The notes under the pieces: generated by a model | What the model was told of the DNA's origin: nothing | The model's database searches: none | The model's input: only the letters and a program-made list of their open reading frames with translations | Program-made: the position numbers and the translations under genes | Assembly: GCA_937873145.1 (NCBI GenBank) | Contig: CALMVK010000018.1 | Location: forward strand, 1-33,672 | Direction: 5' to 3' | Length of the DNA stretch: 33,672 bases | Origin: an uncultured Granulicella sp. | Lineage (GTDB): Bacteria; Acidobacteriota; Terriglobia; Terriglobales; Acidobacteriaceae | Part shown: positions 32,596 to 33,672 of the stretch, piece after piece | How the letters are laid out: every line of letters begins with the position of its first letter | Numbering within the stretch: position 1 is the first letter of the stretch

Positions 32596-33672
32596 TTGAG
32601 CAAACTATTGGAGCCGTTGCAGGTGGGAGCGTTGACGCTTCCGAATCGCGTCATCATGGCGCCGCTGACCCGGCTGCGGGGAACGGTCGATTATCTACCG
32701 ACGCCGATCATGGCGGACTACTACCGGCAGCGCGCGACCGCTGGGCTGATCATCTCTGAAGGCACACCGGTTTCGCCCATGGGCGTGGGCTATGCGCGGG
32801 TTCCGGGAATCTGGAGCGCGCAGCAAACCGAGCTTTGGAAGCCGGTGACGGCCGCCGTGCATAAAGCTGGCGGACGGATCTTTGCGCAAATCTGGCACGT
32901 CGGGCGGGTGAGCGATTCGTCGTTTCTCGCCGGCAAGCAGCCAGTGGCACCAAGTGCGCTTGCGCCTCCGGGGACGGTGAGTCTGGTTCGGCCAAAGAAG
33001 GAGTTTGAAGTGCCGCGGGCGCTGCCGACCGACGAAATCCGGCACATCGTCGACGAGTTCCATCAGGGAGCGAAGAACGCCCAGGAGGCCGGCTTCGATG
33101 GGGTGGAGATCCACGGAGCCAATGGCTATCTGCTCGACCAGTTCCTCCACACGGCTTCAAATGTCCGCGACGACGAGTACGGCGGGTCAGTGGAGAATCG
33201 GGCACGGTTGCATATCGAGGTCGCAGAGGCGGCAAGTGCGGTCTTTGGAGCCGATCGCGTGGGCATGCACTTGGCGCCGCGCGGCGACTTCATGGGTATG
33301 GGCGACGCCAATCCTCGTGAGACGTTCCTCTATCTGGCGGAGCAGCTCGGCAAGCGCAAGCTCGCCTTCCTAATGGCGCGAGAGCACTTTGGCGACGATC
33401 GTCTGGGGCCGGATCTGAAGAAGGCGTTCGGCGGCGTGTACATCGCGAACGAGAACTACACGCAGGCGCAGGCGGAGCAGGTCATCGAGGCCGGCGAGGC
33501 CGATGCGGTGGGCTTCGGAAAGCTGTTTATCGCGAACCCGGACCTGGTCGAGCGGTTTAGGACGGGGGCCGCGCTGAACGAGCCCGATCCGGAGACATTC
33601 TACACGCACGGCCCTGAGGGGTACGTGGATTATCCAGCGCTGGCGGCGGATCAGGAACTGGTGGGCAGCAGA
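32596..33672 (+). CDS. Old Yellow Enzyme family alkene reductase, 3' end cut off
   Basis: FMN-dependent ene-reductases of this family reduce activated C=C bonds with NAD(P)H. The 359 visible residues begin LSKLLEPLQVGALTLPNRVI, then MAPLTRLRG, FAQIWHVGRVS, GVEIHGANGYLLDQFLHTA (His173, Asn176 and Tyr178 as the usual substrate and proton-donor residues), DDEYGGSVENRAR and GFGKLFIANPDLVER. The family is usually about 360-375 residues, so only the last few codons are lost at the window edge. The start is a TTG at 32596, with GGGGG 5 bases upstream. It follows glyS after 82 bases and may be a separate unit. Confidence 0.9.
   Translation, partial: MSKLLEPLQVGALTLPNRVIMAPLTRLRGTVDYLPTPIMADYYRQRATAGLIISEGTPVSPMGVGYARVPGIWSAQQTELWKPVTAAVHKAGGRIFAQIWHVGRVSDSSFLAGKQPVAPSALAPPGTVSLVRPKKEFEVPRALPTDEIRHIVDEFHQGAKNAQEAGFDGVEIHGANGYLLDQFLHTASNVRDDEYGGSVENRARLHIEVAEAASAVFGADRVGMHLAPRGDFMGMGDANPRETFLYLAEQLGKRKLAFLMAREHFGDDRLGPDLKKAFGGVYIANENYTQAQAEQVIEAGEADAVGFGKLFIANPDLVERFRTGAALNEPDPETFYTHGPEGYVDYPALAADQELVGSR

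Noticed and set aside
1..33672. CRISPR array, transposase, prophage or defence island
   Set aside because: No regularly spaced repeats, recombinases or phage genes were seen. Codon and base composition look even throughout, with only a mildly lower GC stretch near 9240-9540.

Overview
The window looks like ordinary chromosome from a member of the Acidobacteriaceae (Terriglobus, Granulicella or Edaphobacter type). This is an inference from several signs: high GC content, a VWA protein of the acidobacterial type, an APC permease with a universal-stress-like tail, a LuxR-type regulator with a degenerate receiver, a PEP-CTERM protein and the general gene mix. I see no phage, insertion sequence, CRISPR array or rRNA. 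One tRNA gene, Ala(CGC), is present.

Layout. 1-289: end-truncated VOC protein (-). 408-2474: APC permease, followed by a frameshifted remnant that resembles the C-terminal domain of a cation diffusion facilitator. 2709-6729: a signalling block. On the minus strand a receiver/thioredoxin-reductase-like fusion is followed by a histidine kinase with a cyclic-nucleotide-binding domain. A LuxR-type regulator lacking the phospho-acceptor Asp is divergent from them. 6738-8357: 1-pyrroline-5-carboxylate dehydrogenase (-). 8456-9240: two small envelope proteins. 9537-12015: secreted SGNH hydrolase and divergent aldose 1-epimerase. 12152-12847: SYLF protein closed by a strong terminator. 12936-17518: a compact operon of galT, galK, a ROK sugar kinase, a membrane protein with an HxxxCxxC motif, and a rhomboid protease. 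17542-18153: beta-barrel protein (-). 18367-19580: fructose-1,6-bisphosphatase with an overlapping 84-residue unknown. 19662-19737: tRNA. 19818-20903: Tat-exported aldo/keto reductase (-). 21091-23376: VWA protein, inositol monophosphatase family enzyme and Nudix hydrolase. 23518-24595: ferredoxin and recO. 24676-27620: panB-panC-coaBC. 27718-29283: PEP-CTERM protein and DUF3050 protein (-). 29364-32513: glyQ-glyS. 32596-33672: Old Yellow Enzyme family protein, cut by the window edge.

How the genes work together. galM, galT and galK supply most of the Leloir pathway (no galE is in the window), and the ROK kinase adds another sugar entry point. panB, panC and coaBC convert alpha-ketoisovalerate to pantoate, join it to beta-alanine to make pantothenate, and carry 4'-phosphopantothenate on to phosphopantetheine. 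glyQ and glyS encode the two subunits of one tetrameric synthetase. Nothing here is a clear-cut new system. The parts most worth a second look are the redox-like two-component pair that lacks its expected cysteines, the divergent pseudo-receiver regulator, and the rhomboid/zinc-finger membrane pair at the end of the galactose operon.
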